Below, one piece after another: positions 55,001 through 60,488 of a stretch of 64,000 nt of DNA (its first letter is position 1; each line of letters begins with the position of its first letter). The DNA is taken from the NCBI RefSeq assembly GCF_016920785.2, contig NW_024609835.1, positions 23,873,838-23,937,837 of the forward strand. Reading direction: 5' to 3'. The notes below the pieces were generated by a model that saw only the letters and a program-made list of their open reading frames with translations, was not told where the DNA came from and did no database searches. The position numbers were made by a program, and so were the translations under genes. This stretch comes from Ixodes scapularis. Taxonomy: Eukaryota > Arthropoda > Arachnida > Ixodida > Ixodidae.

Positions 55001-55915
55001 CTTTTTTTCACATTGAGAAGAAACGTTTCAATTTTCGGGTGAGTTCTCTCATGTGTATGTCGTTGAGATAAGTCTACTTCACACTATAAAATAGTTATAT
55101 TCATTTATAAAATCATTGTCATGATTAATCTATACCTTTCTATTCCCCTCACCCCGAACGGGGTCCACCATCATCTCCGCCAATCTACAAGGGGTCCGCG
55201 AAACATTAATGGTTGAGAACCACTGCTATAGAACAACGCACCATTTATAATCAAGCCTGCGTTTTCCTAGACGGGGCGGGGTGTACTGCGCGTGCGCGCC
55301 AACGTGCGTCTACACAAGTGTCATGTCGACGGCAGTGCCACCGCAGCGGTGTGACGCCAGAAGCGTGTGTCGGCATCTACTATCCAAAATCTTTAGCAGG
55401 TATACCTGTGCAGATCCTAATGTATTTACTTTATTTTTATTTTGAAACACCATTTTTGTGTCTAATGCGGCTAATTAAATGGACAAACTTCGGGGATAAT
55501 CGTATTAGAAAGAAGGTGTTGGATCGAATTTATTGACTTGTATATTTTCTATTTTTTCCCCAACAGGTTCAGTGATGAGAACATTGATAGTATTCGCCCA
55601 TACACATACCTTCCGTTTGGAGCGGGACCTCGGAACTGCATTGGCATGAGATTCGCCCTCGAGGCCGTCAAGTTGTCCCTCCTGCACTCCGTTCACAGCG
55701 TCGAATTCGTTCCTACCAAAAACACCAAGGTGAGCATGGCTTCTCGAGGTCTCATTTTATATGAAGAGCCCATAACTGAGAAAAACAACATGCATGTATA
55801 CACCCGAATGTGTTTTTTTTTTTTTCGTTTCCAGGTCCCGCTTGAGTTTGTTAGAGGATCTGCGGTTTTGAGCGCCAAGCACATCACAATCGGAATAAGG
55901 AAGAGAACTGCGTGA
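17660..55915 (+). CDS. Cytochrome P450, CYP3-clan type, complete 14-exon gene
   Basis: A membrane-bound heme monooxygenase, probably microsomal. Coding exons: 17660-17724, 26111-26207, 28160-28212, 28290-28386, 31196-31312, 41830-41918, 43507-43652, 45338-45453, 46867-47014, 48782-48942, 53868-53959, 54064-54207, 55567-55729, 55835-55915. They sum to 1,569 nt (522 residues), the usual P450 length, with all splice phases consistent and no stop. Motifs: N-terminal anchor (about 8-26), C-helix WxxxR 125-129, I-helix GGQDTT 326-331 (first residue Gly, usually Ala), ExxR 384-387, PNRF 440-443, heme loop FGAGPRNCIG with Cys466. The proline-rich hinge after the anchor is missing. Substrate unknown; this clan often handles xenobiotics. 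The gene spans 38 kb; a second copy starts at 61,402. Confidence 0.9.
17894..18389. mobile_element. Foldback MITE with TA target duplication, split by a hAT element
   Basis: Ends begin CTCCGTTCCACCTTCAGTCC and pair as ~62-bp imperfect inverted repeats. TA lies at 17,892-17,893 and 18,390-18,391. The duplicated locus at 61,620-61,645 lacks the element and shows the unoccupied site, so the boundaries are firm. A 291-bp hAT-like element sits inside its left arm. Confidence 0.75.
17902..18192. mobile_element. hAT-like MITE (291 bp) nested in the foldback MITE
   Basis: Ends CAGGGCCGTACCCAG and its near-complement; perfect 8-bp target duplication CTCCGTTC at 17,894-17,901 and 18,193-18,200. The left terminus with its trailing A and G run is repeated internally at about 18,121, so part of the element is duplicated. 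No coding capacity. Confidence 0.75.
19406..19720. mobile_element. MITE rich in TGACGTCA motifs, absent from the second gene copy
   Basis: Begins GAAAGACGTTCACAATT; the same terminus occurs inverted at 46,192-46,245. The interior is an imperfect inverted repeat with four TGACGTCA octamers (19,480, 19,492, 19,597, 19,609). The second gene copy lacks it (63,400-63,440). The exact right end is uncertain. Confidence 0.5.
20181..20366. repeat. Foldback repeat (about 65-bp arms)
   Basis: CTTTCTGTGGCAATGCAGTC on the left pairs with GACTGCATCGCCACAGAAAG on the right, and similarity continues inward for about 65 bases. Both strands give near-identical short frames for this reason. No flanking duplication identified. 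Confidence 0.6.
21789..22099. mobile_element. Foldback element with ~155-bp arms, TA target duplication
   Basis: CACTCTAAGAAATGC and the complement of GCATTTCTTGGAGTG open two arms that cover nearly the whole 311-bp element, about 80% paired. TA is on both sides (21,787-21,788 and 22,100-22,101). A transcript would fold into one long hairpin. Noncoding. Confidence 0.65.
22280..22560. repeat. tRNA-like segment (minus strand) and a (GATT)n-tailed repeat
   Basis: On the minus strand, TAGTGGGTAGCGTGTCTGG and GAATTCGGATTCC resemble tRNA A and B boxes. On the plus strand the block ends in AAATAAAATGATT followed by GATT repeats (22,530-22,558), a tail like those of tick LINEs and SINEs. These may be two different repeats side by side. 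Confidence 0.35.
24000..24445 (+). repeat. Dispersed repeat, pair with 49,328-49,800 (inverted)
   Basis: Similar (roughly 75-80% by eye) to the complement of 49,328-49,800 over several hundred bases, including GATCCTGGAGGC and a CAGTTTCCCTTTAAA end. Such an end suggests a DNA-transposon remnant. Noncoding. Confidence 0.5.
24460..24720 (-). mobile_element. tRNA-derived SINE, copy 2
   Basis: Minus-strand head GATCGGTGGCTGAGTGGGCT, a degraded B box, then the same body as the copy at 5,395-5,680. It lies in P450 intron 1, antisense to the gene. Confidence 0.65.
26111..26207 (+). CDS. P450 exon 2
   Basis: The acceptor TTTTTCTAAG lies directly before G26111, which completes the Leu codon split from exon 1. 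Encodes YAARYRNYWKDQNV, then a stretch where most P450s carry a Pro-rich hinge; here it has no proline. Donor AAG|GTGAAA, phase 0. A competing acceptor six bases on (GCAG) would break the phase. Confidence 0.8.
26803..27975 (+). mobile_element. Tigger/pogo-like DNA transposon with internal deletion (1.17 kb)
   Basis: Ends CAGTAGAATCTCGATAAACG and CAGTAGACTCTCAGTAAACG (inverted) match at 17 of 20 positions. TA flanks lie at 26,801-26,802 and 27,976-27,977 inside (TA)n tracts. Inside are the transposase N-terminal DNA-binding domain and the extreme C-terminus, but no DDE catalytic core. A perfect 17-bp-arm hairpin sits exactly at the deletion junction. Confidence 0.8.
27260..27739 (+). pseudogene. 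Tigger transposase remnant: CENP-B/Psq-type helix-turn-helix, DDE core deleted
   Basis: LTLEKKMDVILDFESG and KHGVPKSSLTRIL form the N-terminal helix-turn-helix. The frame shifts near 27,460; further CENP-B-type sequence (PLIRAKAEEF) is in another frame up to 27,585. After the hairpin comes the C-terminal tail KKILKMKMQGLKQKKIDAFF and a stop at about 27,737. Full Tigger transposases have some 500 residues, so about 350 including all DDE residues are gone. Confidence 0.7.
28160..28212 (+). CDS. P450 exon 3
   Basis: Short 53-base exon after TATATTTCAG. Encodes PFHQMDQDRYRKFGKLF, the region of the A helix and first beta strand in P450s. Donor GG|GTGAGT, phase 2. An intron of only 77 bases follows. 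Confidence 0.85.
28290..28386 (+). CDS. P450 exon 4
   Basis: Acceptor TACTTGCAG. Encodes IYEGAEPVLFVADPELVKRV and DFPSLPNRR, matching the B-helix region of CYP3-type enzymes. Donor AGG|GTGAGT, phase 0. Confidence 0.9.
28387..31195 (+). other. P450 intron 4 (2.8 kb)
   Basis: GT...AG intron with one MITE (29,020-29,423). The rest (28,390-29,010 and 29,430-31,190) shows A-rich tracts and chance frames only. Confidence 0.7.
29020..29423. mobile_element. MITE with ~70-bp inverted ends
   Basis: CACTCTGAGAAAA...GGGTATATCCTTACACCCCT on the left pairs with a right arm beginning (inverted) CACTCTCAGAAGAAAAGG; both contain ACGACACCCCAAA-type sequence. No coding region. A target duplication was not clear. 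Confidence 0.6.
31196..31312 (+). CDS. P450 exon 5 (C helix)
   Basis: Acceptor GATGCGCAG. Encodes DSLLDNMMSI, then WRRIR (WxxxR, a C-helix motif whose Trp and Arg contact the heme propionates) and SPAFSTGKLRK, typical of CYP3. Donor AAG|GTTTGT is weaker than the others. Phase 0 on both sides; 39 codons. Confidence 0.9.
31523..31606. repeat. G-tract/C-tract inverted repeat
   Basis: Long G runs with single A interruptions are followed by GGCTATATACCCCC and long C runs, so the strand can fold on itself or form G-quadruplexes on either strand. Low-complexity; also a hotspot for assembly error. Confidence 0.6.
33277..34225 (+). pseudogene. THAP-domain gene remnant, interrupted by a hAT MITE
   Basis: MPRSCVAVNL and GVRFYKLPADSESHRRW match a THAP N-terminus, but the second zinc Cys is replaced by Leu. 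After a frameshift near 33,415 the reading continues LCGKNFLGGKCGFHF, where the zinc His is now Asn, then an in-frame stop (about 33,512) and HPDFVPTVFAH, the AVPTIF-type box. At 33,629 a hAT MITE enters; removing it and one 8-bp duplication lets the frame run about 18 codons further. Lost ligands, a frameshift, a stop and an insertion: a dead gene. Confidence 0.65.
33630..34154. mobile_element. hAT-like MITE with TAACG-rich ends (525 bp)
   Basis: Ends CAATGTTGTAGGCG and CAGTCTTGGCGGTAAC (inverted). 8-bp target duplication CAGAACGC / CAGAACGG at 33,622-33,629 and 34,155-34,162 (7 of 8). The ends carry many short GTAACG / CGTTAC blocks, so each end can fold on itself. Same family as the outer ends of 37,503-40,654. 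Confidence 0.65.
34245..34520 (-). pseudogene. Fragment of a transposon-associated SWIM-family protein
   Basis: The minus frame reads KLCVDGVAHEDPYAVNKACW, then SDVKLLPP and TADTEQAYKSLEAYDYF. This order (DPY..., W.DDV..WP, AYKSLEAY) is that of a widespread animal family of mobile-element proteins that carry a SWIM zinc finger further on. Only this N-terminal block is present. Recognition is from motif memory, not a search. Confidence 0.45.
36365..36594. repeat. Long imperfect inverted repeat (about 85-bp arms)
   Basis: AAGTTTCAGCCCGATCCGAT on the left pairs with ATCGGATCGGGCTGAAACTT on the right. The arms continue through GTGATTTTCTGAA and AATGGGAAAATGG and are separated by about 65 bases. 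Probably a foldback MITE whose outer ends I could not fix. Confidence 0.6.
37733..38629. mobile_element. Harbinger-like MITE, tandem unit 1
   Basis: The left terminus TGGTGAATTCCACTCGTAGA is paired at the right by the complement of GTCATCTTCCGCTCGTAGAT; TAA precedes (37,730-37,732) and follows (38,630-38,632). Unit 2 is highly similar from end to end. Open frames in it are GC-rich and carry no known domain. Confidence 0.6.
38633..39579. mobile_element. Harbinger-like MITE, tandem unit 2
   Basis: Starts directly after the TAA that closes unit 1, with the same terminus, and is nearly identical to it apart from about 55 inserted bases near 39,135-39,190. Head-to-tail tandem placement can arise when a MITE inserts next to its own terminal TAA. 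Confidence 0.6.
39580..39753. repeat. Two ~85-bp tandem units derived from the same MITE ends
   Basis: Each unit reads CTTGAGCCAGATCTGCGAGC ... GCTCCAAATGGAGCG ... GAGATCTGCGAGCGGAATTC; the inverted GGTGAATTCC terminus closes both, followed by TAA or TTA. They look like minimal elements made of the two termini only. Confidence 0.6.
40354..40512. repeat. Foldback MITE (about 70-bp arms)
   Basis: AGAGTTTTAGGGAACC and its inverted copy bound two arms that share GCGGTACGA and CCGGTACGAA blocks. It lies inside the composite element. Confidence 0.55.
41145..41215 (-). repeat. tRNA-like sequence
   Basis: On the minus strand GTGCCGCGGTTAGCACG resembles an A box/D arm, and GGTTCTAGCCCAC a B box about 35 bases later. 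The fold is incomplete; probably a tRNA pseudogene or a SINE head. Confidence 0.35.
41707..41750. repeat. Perfect 44-bp palindrome, 79 bases before P450 exon 6
   Basis: TGGACCATATCCGAGATTGT is followed after two more bases by its exact reverse complement, with no spacer. It lies in intron 5 close to the exon 6 acceptor. Confidence 0.85.
41830..41918 (+). CDS. P450 exon 6
   Basis: Acceptor TTTTGCTACAG. Encodes MNSLIADCARKTAEHLK and a Glu/Lys-rich turn (D/E helices). Donor ACA|GTAAGT, phase 2. A 10.5-kb intron full of transposons lies upstream, and a perfect 44-bp palindrome sits 79 bases before the exon. Confidence 0.85.
41919..43506 (+). other. P450 intron 6 (1.6 kb)
   Basis: GT...AG intron; nothing else recognised in it. 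Confidence 0.7.
43507..43652 (+). CDS. P450 exon 7
   Basis: Acceptor TTATTTTCAG. Encodes FYGNYALDVIARCAFATRLD, the E-helix block of CYP3 enzymes, and TDEFVTKARQAF (F helix). Donor CT|GTAAGT, phase 1. Confidence 0.9.
43653..45337 (+). other. P450 intron 7 (1.7 kb)
   Basis: GT...AG intron; AT-rich, no bounded element seen. Confidence 0.7.
45338..45453 (+). CDS. P450 exon 8
   Basis: Acceptor TCTATTTCAG. Encodes FPGVFKLFKLKVFNADIF and a G-helix-like stretch ending in a Lys-rich segment. Donor AGT|GTAAGT, phase 0. Confidence 0.85.
45454..46866 (+). other. P450 intron 8 (1.4 kb)
   Basis: GT...AG intron. Contains a CCTCCT/AGGAGG hairpin microsatellite (46,139-46,195) joined to an inverted end (46,192-46,245) of the MITE family found at 19,406. 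Confidence 0.7.
46867..47014 (+). CDS. P450 exon 9
   Basis: Acceptor TTCTTTTTAG. Encodes DFLQLMMDAQDG (CYP3-type H-helix motif), then a variable acidic linker. Donor AAAG|GTCTGT, phase 1. A dead copy of this exon lies at 60,178-60,319. Confidence 0.85.
47015..48781 (+). other. P450 intron 9 (1.8 kb)
   Basis: GT...AG intron. 47,100-47,400 resembles 63,620-64,000 and includes two units of a ~70-bp repeat with CAGCAGTGAAGCC. At 47,953 a CAGTCGTCGGCAGCC sequence resembles a hAT end, but I found no partner. Confidence 0.65.
48782..48942 (+). CDS. P450 exon 10 (I helix)
   Basis: Acceptor TTTCGTAG. Encodes LTEDEAMAQC, the oxygen-activating FFIGGQDTTS and the J-helix HPEIQAKLREE. The conserved Thr is present. 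Donor CAT|GTAAGC, phase 0. Confidence 0.9.
49328..49800 (-). repeat. Dispersed repeat, partner of 24,000-24,445
   Basis: The inverted relative of the copy in intron 1, with GATCCTGGAGGCC and GCTGAAGATGCGCCAGAGCG in common with that copy. Noncoding. Confidence 0.5.
50109..50452. mobile_element. MITE with ~75-bp inverted ends (344 bp)
   Basis: GGTTAAAGTGAGCGGGCAAC and (inverted) GGTTACAGTCAGCGAGCAAC open arms that share GGAAACTGTAGAAGAATAC and AGACAGGATAGACGCT. No coding region. Confidence 0.65.
51251..51909. mobile_element. TA-flanked MITE (659 bp)
   Basis: Ends AAGGGGTCATGAAAC and AAGGGCCCATGAAAC (inverted), with TA at 51,249-51,250 and 51,910-51,911. The AAGGG terminus resembles the 144-bp MITE at 8,520. 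A related internal fragment occurs at about 16,962-17,190, where copy 2 of the P450 promoter block lacks it. Confidence 0.65.
53314..53535. repeat. Foldback repeat
   Basis: AATCAG...GACGACTTGAAGCACG and GTTACCGCTTGCGCTGCAG have inverted counterparts (GACGACTTGAATCACG; GTTACCGCTTGTGCAGCAG) on the right. Spacer about 60 bases. No target duplication fixed. Confidence 0.55.
53868..53959 (+). CDS. P450 exon 11 (ExxR)
   Basis: Acceptor is GTGAAG, with a weak pyrimidine tract (TCTCTCCTTGTTACG). Encodes SLDVVSKLKYLHGVVSESLR: the K-helix ESLR is the invariant ExxR, followed by MFPP. Donor TTCG|GTAAGG, phase 2. A 104-base intron follows. Confidence 0.9.
54064..54207 (+). CDS. P450 exon 12
   Basis: Acceptor TTTTTCAATAG. 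Encodes GIKVPKGCVVVVPVYSMHHD and FDPN, the start of the PxRF motif. Donor ACAG|GTTCGT, phase 2. Confidence 0.9.
54208..55566 (+). other. P450 intron 12 (1.4 kb)
   Basis: GT...AG intron with a near-perfect 34-bp palindrome at 54,540-54,573 (centre GCCACGTGGC) and a hAT-like MITE. Confidence 0.7.
54935..55225. mobile_element. hAT-like MITE (291 bp)
   Basis: Ends GAGTGGTTCTCAAA and (inverted) CAGTGGTTCTCAACC, the common hAT terminus, with GGGGTCCGCGAA subterminal on both sides. 8-bp target duplication CTATAGAC / CTATAGAA at 54,927-54,934 and 55,226-55,233. Confidence 0.7.
55567..55729 (+). CDS. P450 exon 13 (heme-binding loop)
   Basis: Acceptor TCCCCAACAG. Encodes FSDENIDSIRPYTYLPFGAG then PRNCIGMRFA; the Cys is the axial thiolate ligand of heme iron. 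Donor AAG|GTGAGC, phase 0. Confidence 0.95.
55835..55915 (+). CDS. P450 exon 14 (stop)
   Basis: Acceptor TTTCGTTTCCAG after a long T run. Encodes the C-terminal beta strands ending IRKRTA, then TGA at 55,913-55,915. Confidence 0.9.
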   Translation, partial: VPLEFVRGSAVLSAKHITIGIRKRTA

Positions 55916-56059
55916 ACTACTTTAACAGTTTATCTACGTTAGTTCCGTTCACAGTAAATGATAAAAAGTATGGATCTTGCAATTATAATGCTATAATCAA
56001 TGAGAGTCATGTATTTTATGCTGAAGCAATCGAGCGCATCGTGTTTTCTGCAGGTCATT

Positions 56060-56065
56060 AATAAA
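56060..56065 (+). promoter_or_regulatory. Candidate poly(A) signal of the P450 gene
   Basis: AATAAA 145 bases after the stop codon, followed by a GT-rich stretch (AGTGTTTTGACGTTGCGTGG). The only good candidate close to the 3' end. Confidence 0.6.
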
Positions 56066-58240
56066 GTGTTTTGACGTTGCGTGGCCTTGATTTTGAAGTT
56101 GACACAAATACATCCGGGTACTTCAAGTCTCTTGCATAGAAGACAACAGTTACAACAGTTATTCTGCCAACACAAATTGGAAATACACTCAAACCCATTT
56201 TTCTTCGTCACACTCCTCTGCAGGGACATCTGCAGGACGAGGGATTTCTTATCCTATAGGCAATTGGAAAGGGGTGGGGGGGGGGGGGGGGGGGGGGGGG
56301 CTTTTTCATCGTTCACAATAATTGCACAAGCTGGTGTCATCCCTGGAGGTTGCATTCACTCACTTTTTCAGCGTTAAACAGTTCAATGAAGATAACCTCA
56401 CCGATTTTTCGTCATTCTTAAGTGGAGAGATTATAGTGTGAACAATCAAAGGAGGTCCCTCTTGCCGGATAATATCACCAAACCTTTTACCGCATGCAGC
56501 TGAAGTAATAATGTGTCAGTGCCTTCGAACTGTTCGTAACTACACATCAAAGTTGATTCATAATAAAACTTGTGTATTAGGCCCTTTACGTCAGGTTCAG
56601 CAAAGGCAAAACGAGAAAACAAATGTTAATTTTTTGACTTTTTAAAAATATTATGCATGGATGTTGACGAGACCGATTAATCGATTAATTAATGGATTAA
56701 AGGGTGGCGATTAATAGCGTGAAAACTTTTAATCGACGCCCAGCCCTATAATATATGAAAGAAAGAAAAATAGAACAAAAATGCCGCTGTCAAGTTTTAG
56801 AGTGAAAAGCACGCTACGGCGCCAGCGCAAGATTGTTAAAGTTTGTTTTAATTTTGCAGTTGGTATTCACTCCATTCTAGCGTCTTAAACTTCAATAGAT
56901 AAACTGGAATTTTCGAGTAGTAAAATATCAACTTTCTGCACTTCGAGGGCGATTTTTGTGACCTGCGGAACCGCAGCGCTTCTCTACCGCACCTGCAATA
57001 GAGAACCGAGACCCTCGGGCGAGCGCCATCACGCGGCGTCATGAACGTGTGGCATAGATTCGATTTTCTGCTCGGTAGTCACACCCTTACAACCACCCTT
57101 AGCAGTACTCGTAGAAAAGAATCAAAATAAGTAATCACAGTGAGGCGGTGACAAATGCACGGGCAAAGTCCCGTTCGCTTAATGGTTTTTGCTAGATACG
57201 CTTAGAATATTGGCCCTCTAGTTCTCCATTCTTTCGTGGGCGCCGCCATTTCGGTGCTTAGTGCAGAGCGGGTGGAAATGACCATTGTTACGGTTAGAAA
57301 ATGCGAATTCATGAGCTTTTGGACAGAGTATCAGAAAGCTCAGGTGATGTCGTCTTGCTCTGCGATTCCTGCGAGAGCAGAAAACGTTCCAGGGAACTGG
57401 TAACAGTCATTGTAACCACCAAGATGCCTCGGCATCGTTATTCTGAAGCTACCTGAAGCTTAGCTTATTTAGTGGTTCTAGTTTTTGTTTCAGAACAGTT
57501 ACTGCAGCATACGCCAGCACGTGCAGCGCGTTTGAGTACACCCGGAGTAGGCTCCCCTGACTCTTGGGTGATTAGCAAAAGTTAGCAAAAACGAACGCCA
57601 AGGGCTGTGGTCTCCCCACTACCTGAGCCCGAGTCACGCCTTGGGGCCTTTCCCGGATCCTCCGGGCTTCTTCGCCGCTCTCCCGGGACCCACATTCGGG
57701 CCCTGCGCGGACTCGGGTCCCCCCGGCCAGCTGTGCAGAGACGTGAGCCCGGACTCGTCGCCGAACCACAGGGATGACGAGGACAATTCCGCCGAGGGCA
57801 CCAAGTAGTGCGACGGTCGTCTATTCTCTTTTTGTTTTTGTTTTTTGCGACCGGACACATTTTATGAAAGGCTGAACATTGGAGCGGGACCAGTCCTCGA
57901 TGGACCTGGCGCACTGCGGTGATGTTTGTGAGGACTTGTGCGACTGTTTGTGCGTGAGATTGCGACAGTGAGTGGGGATTGACTTCGGACGAAGAACAGT
58001 TGGATCTTCTTGCGGTCTGGGTTGGAAGTGGTGGATCCCCCTAGACGAAAACAGTTGGTGTAAAAAGCTGGTTGTGTAACGCAATCGCGCAGGGTTTTTG
58101 CAAAGAAGATCGACGCAAGATGCCCTGATGAACTACTTCAGCCGTTTCGGCGGAGCGGTTGACACCGTGGTAAATAATAATTGGAGTTGTGTGGATATTT
58201 ATACACGTAACACCGTGTAGTTGGTCAGCCATTTCAAAGT
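56066..58240. other. Intergenic, no recognisable gene
   Basis: Contains a 25-base G run (56,276-56,300) and a GC-rich block (57,560-58,240) with open minus frames of biased composition but no motif. No bounded element found. Confidence 0.4.
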
Positions 58241-58249
58241 TGCGACGAG

Positions 58250-58485
58250 GAACTTGCTGTAGATTAGGAATTTAGCCAGTGTAGTACAACGGCTAGCCTG
58301 GGGTCTTTAAGGTGCACCAGGCAGTAGTGATACAGGACCGCACGCCGGTACGATGCTCATCCAGATCGAAACGGGCAGGGGTGGCGATTTAGCCCAGGAT
58401 CCTGGGTTCTGCAGCGCGACGTTTCGCTCCACGTGCTCCGAGCTGGTGTGCGCTAGCCCACTCGGCTACCGATCCCCCGACACCG
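58250..58485 (-). mobile_element. tRNA-derived SINE, copy 3
   Basis: Minus-strand head GATCGGTAGCCGAGTGGGCT (A box), a decayed B box, then the shared body with CCGTTTCGATCTGGATGAGC. Same orientation as the other two copies. Confidence 0.65.
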
Positions 58486-58543
58486 TGGTGATGTGCAACG
58501 CCTTAGACGCACGCTGTAGTTCGATATTTTGTCAGCGACATAT

Positions 58544-58952
58544 GGCTGCGCGCGCAGTAGGCAGCGCGGACGTGGCCCAATGGTTAACGTGCCTACCTCC
58601 CACGCGAAGTGCCCGGGTTCGATTCCTGGGAGCAACGCGTCTTTTGTTTATCCTTGCAATTTAGTGTTCTAGTAAATTCGAGAATCTTGTTGCTTGTTCG
58701 AGGTGCGAATGTTCTCGCCGCCGAACCTTCTAAACCGACTGTTCCAGAAACCAACGGTACATAAATGGCTCCGCATGGCGATCCTGGGTCAGTCTCGCCT
58801 CAGCGTTCGACTCTGCTCTTCGGCCGCCTTCGACGCCCGCGACGCTCTCCTGTTATCTTCAGTTTCCTTTTTATTTTTGGGCGCAAGTTCGCCCCATTAA
58901 AGTTTCATTTTCCCCAATTATTCTTTGTTTCCTTGGCTGTTCCTTCGTGACA
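58544..58952 (+). mobile_element. LTR-like solo element carrying a tRNA-Gly-like head, copy 2
   Basis: 409 bp, similar to 2,312-2,724 throughout. The right end is GTGACA; the first base is G where copy 1 has T. ATAT flanks both sides (58,540-58,543 and 58,953-58,956). The tRNA-like head is better kept here: TGGCCCAATGGTTAACG, loop CTCCCAC and B box GGGTTCGATTCCTGG, with a fully pairing T arm. TACATAAATGG near 58,759 and CATTAAAG near 58,895 look like LTR promoter and poly(A) signals. Confidence 0.65.
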
Positions 58953-59251
58953 ATATCTGAGAAATAAATGCCATATTACTTACTGTGTTACTTTGTCAAA
59001 TCGTTCTTAAAAATAATGTGTTTTTTTCATCTTGTGCCTAACGGACAATGTACAAATTTTTGTAATCACATGTTTGTGACTTATTTCTGCAATAATAGAA
59101 ATAACTAAATAGATCTGCCAAAGGTAAGGCATTTTCAAATCCCAGTTGACGTGCTAAATAATAAGACGATGGTTGTGCACTAACCTGCCATATAATAAAG
59201 CACGCTAAGCATTTCAATTTAGATTTTCCAGTCACCGCACTGCCGGAAAAA

Positions 59252-60119
59252 TAATGTTCCGAGACATTGAAGACTGCGTGCTTTTACCCAGTTCCGACGT
59301 GCATCTAAGGAAATTTAAACAAATTATGCTCTATATAAAGTTTATTTATGTCACCATCACCGAATGCCATATTGAGGAGTATAGAAGAGGTGCGTACATT
59401 TAACGGATTCAGTTATTTAATGATACAATTTTGAGCGAATGTTTTATAGAAGAATAATATATCAGCGGTGTAAAACTATTTTTGCTACAAACAAGGTACT
59501 GTTAAAAGCTGAATATCAAATACTGGAAAACATTTTTCAATCGTCTTATTTGTGTGCCTATTCAGTTCCCTAAATTTGAAAGAATTAGTTGAGTGTTTCG
59601 TAAGCTCAACTTCCTGCGGTAGTCTGGAGAAATGAGAGTTATTTTGAAATTGGAAAAATTCCCTTTAGTGTCTAAAATACACGCAATAGCCACATAAATA
59701 TTGGTGTAAGTCAGGGCTTCAAGCACTTGTGGGGATATGTGAGAACATATCGCTTTATGGTCATCACAAAAGCTTTCAATAAACACAAAAGATGGGAATA
59801 ACGGAAATGTCAGGCGATATTCTCTTTTTTCTGAACGGAGTTCTTTTGTTTACTGTTTAAAATAGTTTTTCGCTATTTATACCGAAGTGCTTAAAAATCT
59901 GATATTCGGAAACATTTATTGGAATCGACCCTCAAAAAGCGACTTCATAAAGTACAAGGCCGTTACTTGATATTTCTTGAACAACAAACAACCTGGAATT
60001 AACAAACCACCATTAAACAATACATTTAGAAAGGCAGTTGCAATATAGACCTCTACTTCTTTCGTTTTTGCTCAATATGATGGTTATTTTATATCCTTAT
60101 TGATTTATGCTTTTACGCT
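59252..60119 (-). repeat. Left arm of a large inverted repeat (P450 intron-1 sequence)
   Basis: About 870 bases that are the reverse complement of 61,647-62,524, close to 95% identical by eye. The same sequence in gene copy 1 (about 18,405-19,290) is clearly more diverged, so the inverted duplication is younger than the gene duplication. Confidence 0.8.
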
Positions 60120-60177
60120 CTGTGTAGTTTTTGTTCCGGTGTGTACCCTAAAGTGGTTACTTTTTTCATTTTTCTAA

Positions 60178-60319
60178 CGGCTGGACGACTTCTTGCAACT
60201 TATGATGGGTGCCGAAGATGGCAACATTGCAGGCACGACTGAAAATGCAGAATCAGCTGCGGATAATTTCTTACATTTGACTTGTAGATAAGAAGGCACA
60301 TTCGTTGGAGGTGTTAAAG
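60178..60319 (+). pseudogene. Dead copy of P450 exon 9
   Basis: Aligned with exon 9 (46,867-47,014): DDFLQLMMGAEDGNIA matches DFLQLMMDAQDGSIA, and the end FVGGVK matches FLGGVK. It is two codons shorter, has a TAA stop at codon 38, and the acceptor AG has become AA. The downstream AAAG|GTCTG donor is kept. No other exon of this copy is in the window. It sits between the arms of the inverted intron-1 repeat. Confidence 0.8.
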
Positions 60320-60376
60320 GTCTGATTTTCTTTCTAGAAAAAACAGTTAGGGCGCAGGCGAGCTGGTGTAAGTTTA

Positions 60377-60488
60377 CCATTTTTTAGACCACCTGAGACT
60401 GGGTGGAAGAAACACGACGACGTCTCAACGTCGCAGGTGAGACGTCGTCGTGTTTCTTCCACCCAGTCTCAGGTGGTCTAAAAAATGG
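60377..60488. repeat. Perfect inverted repeat, 51-bp arms and 10-base loop
   Basis: The left arm 60,377-60,427 starts CCATTTTTTAGACCACC; the right arm 60,438-60,488 is its exact complement; spacer ACGTCGCAGG. It lies 57 bases after the dead exon 9. No mismatches, so it is either recent or maintained. The arms contain ACGACGACGTCTC. Confidence 0.9.

Noticed and set aside
57582..57914. Open minus frames in GC-rich DNA
   Set aside because: Several frames are open at once with Arg/Pro-rich translation; this is composition, with no motif or splice context.
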